Positions 63,301 through 64,000 of a DNA stretch of 64,000 nt are shown here, in pieces. The stretch's first letter is position 1. Each line of letters begins with the position of its first letter. The notes beneath the pieces are model-generated. The model saw nothing but the letters and a program-made list of their open reading frames with translations, did not search any database and had not been told where the DNA came from. Source of the DNA: Lasioglossum baleicum (taxonomy: Eukaryota; Arthropoda; Insecta; Hymenoptera; Halictidae); the NCBI RefSeq assembly GCF_051020765.1, contig NC_134930.1, forward strand, positions 7,192,001-7,256,000, read 5' to 3'. The position numbers and the translations under genes are program-made.

Positions 63301-64000
63301 GACGACACCGGTGAGTCCCATCTCGGCCTCATGGCTAAGAAGGTAGTGTATACCAGTTCGGGGACGAAACCGGTGAGTCCCATCTCGACCTCATGGCTAA
63401 GAAGGTAGTGTATACCAGTTCCGGACGACACCGGTGAGTCCCTTCTCGGCCTCATGGCTAAGTAGGTAGTGTATACCAGTTCGCGGACGACACCGATCAG
63501 TCCCATCTCGGCCTCATGGCTAAGAAGGTAGTGTGTACCTGTTCGCGGACGACACCGATCAGTCCCATCTCGGCTTCATGGCTAAGAAGGTAGTGTTTAT
63601 CCAGTTCCGGACGACACCGGTAAGTCCCTTCTCGGCCTCATGGCTAAGACGGTAGTGTATACCAGTTCCGGACGACACCGGTGAGTCCCTTCTCGGCCTC
63701 ATGGCTAAGTAGGTAGTGTATACCAGTTCGCGGACGACACCGATCAGTCCCATCTCGGCCTCATGGCTAAGAAGGTAGTGTATACCAGTTCGCGGACGAA
63801 ACCGGTGAGTCCCATCTCGGCCTCATGGCTAAGAAGGTAGTGTATACCAGTTCCGGACGACACCGGTAAGTCCCTTCTCGGCCTCATGGCTAAGAAGGTA
63901 GTGTATACCAGTTCCGGACGACATCGGTGAGTCCCTTCTCGGCCTCATGGCTAAGTAGGTAGTGTATACCAGTTCGCGGACGACACCGATCAGTCCCATC
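60362..64000 (+). repeat. Third copy, continued; matches 49.2-52.9 kb
   Basis: Spacing to the second copy is 11,159 until about 60.8 kb, then 11,035 after a 124-bp (two-monomer) loss that joins CTAAAAAGG to a type E box near 60,811. It becomes 11,036 after a single-base gain at 61,481. Near 63,840 it drops to 10,975 by loss of one 61-bp B monomer. The window ends inside this copy. Confidence 0.78.

Larger units (their letters stand above)
1..64000. repeat. Satellite DNA array, 61/62-bp monomer, fills the window
   Basis: Every stretch of the window is a copy of the same monomer, all in one orientation, with no interruption. Taking GTCCC as position 1, positions 1-38 are nearly constant (GTCCCATCTC, GGCCTCATGG, CTAAGAAGGT, AGTGTATA). 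Positions 39-62 vary and define subtypes. Lengths are 62 bp (types A, C, D, E, F) or 61 bp (type B and one rare A variant). I estimate about 1,037 copies from window length over mean monomer length. GC content of a type A copy is 34/62. The plus strand has TAA and TAG in every monomer, so nothing is coded there. Array edges are not in the window. The family is not one I recognise. A satellite block in a eukaryotic genome is the only reading that fits; a bacterial locus is very unlikely. Confidence 0.98.

Noticed and set aside
1..64000. CRISPR array (constant 38-bp part with a 24-bp changing part)
   Set aside because: The changing parts are a handful of recurring related haplotypes rather than unique spacers, there are about a thousand units, and no cas genes or leader are present.
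1..64000. Transposon, LTR or inserted unique DNA inside the array
   Set aside because: Scanning the whole window I found no segment that is not a recognisable monomer, and no terminal inverted repeats or target-site duplications.
1..64000. Telomeric repeats or rDNA spacer
   Set aside because: No TTAGGG-like short tandem runs and no rRNA sequence are present; the unit is 61/62 bp throughout.

Overview
The whole 64 kb window is one uninterrupted satellite-DNA array. A 61- or 62-bp monomer is repeated head to tail, always in the same orientation, from the first base to the last. From the monomer length that is about 1,037 copies. I found no unique sequence, no transposon, no RNA gene and no credible protein-coding gene. 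Both window edges lie inside the array, so its true ends are outside. This points to a eukaryotic genome and a heterochromatic block (pericentromeric, subtelomeric or interstitial), assembled from long reads. The sequence does not let me name the organism.

Each monomer has two parts. Positions 1-38 (GTCCC...GTGTATA) are nearly invariant. Positions 39-62 form a variable box that defines subtypes. I call them A (CCTGTTCGCGG...ACCGATCA, 62 bp), B (CCAGTTCCGG...ACCGGTGA, 61 bp), C (CCAGTTCGGGG...AACCGGTGA, 62 bp), D (as C but TTCGTGG), E (CCTGTACGCGG, usually followed by GGCCACATGG) and F (GGACAACACCGATCT). Small changes in the conserved part travel with particular subtypes: CTTCTCGG after B, AAGTTAG before A, CTAATAAGG before D, CTAAAAAGG before B after F, and CTAAGTAGG mostly before C. 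This linkage shows a higher-order repeat. A clear 9-monomer unit (C-A-D-F-B-A'-A-B-B, 555 bp) lies at 5,564-6,118.

Above that level the array is built from nested, very similar direct duplications. About 1-17 kb is an older-looking mosaic of blocks shared at spacings of 3,397/3,950, 6,606, 6,732, 7,717/7,163 and 14,015 bp. A block of about 5.96 kb occurs three times (17.2-23.1, 25.9-31.8 and 38.8-44.8 kb) and contains an internal 1,111-bp tandem duplication. A 2,653-bp tandem duplication spans 20.7-25.9 kb. A block of about 12.3 kb (24.7-37.1 kb) recurs at 37.7-50.0 kb with spacing 12,958 and only a few differences seen. The last 14 kb holds a third, rearranged copy of the right part of that block plus its own local duplications (spacings 4,250, 2,278/2,032 and about 11,036). 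Nearly all copy-to-copy length differences are whole numbers of monomers, as expected from unequal crossing-over or replication slippage.

Two short signals repeat in the monomer and may matter if the array is transcribed. One is a plus-strand match to the RNA polymerase III A box (TGGCTAAGTAGG in CTAAGTAGG monomers) followed by a B-box-like GTTCG core. The other is a dense series of 5' splice-donor-like GTGAGT/GTAAGT sites at subtype B/C/D junctions. Both are sequence observations only. All block limits were read by eye and may be off by up to about one monomer.
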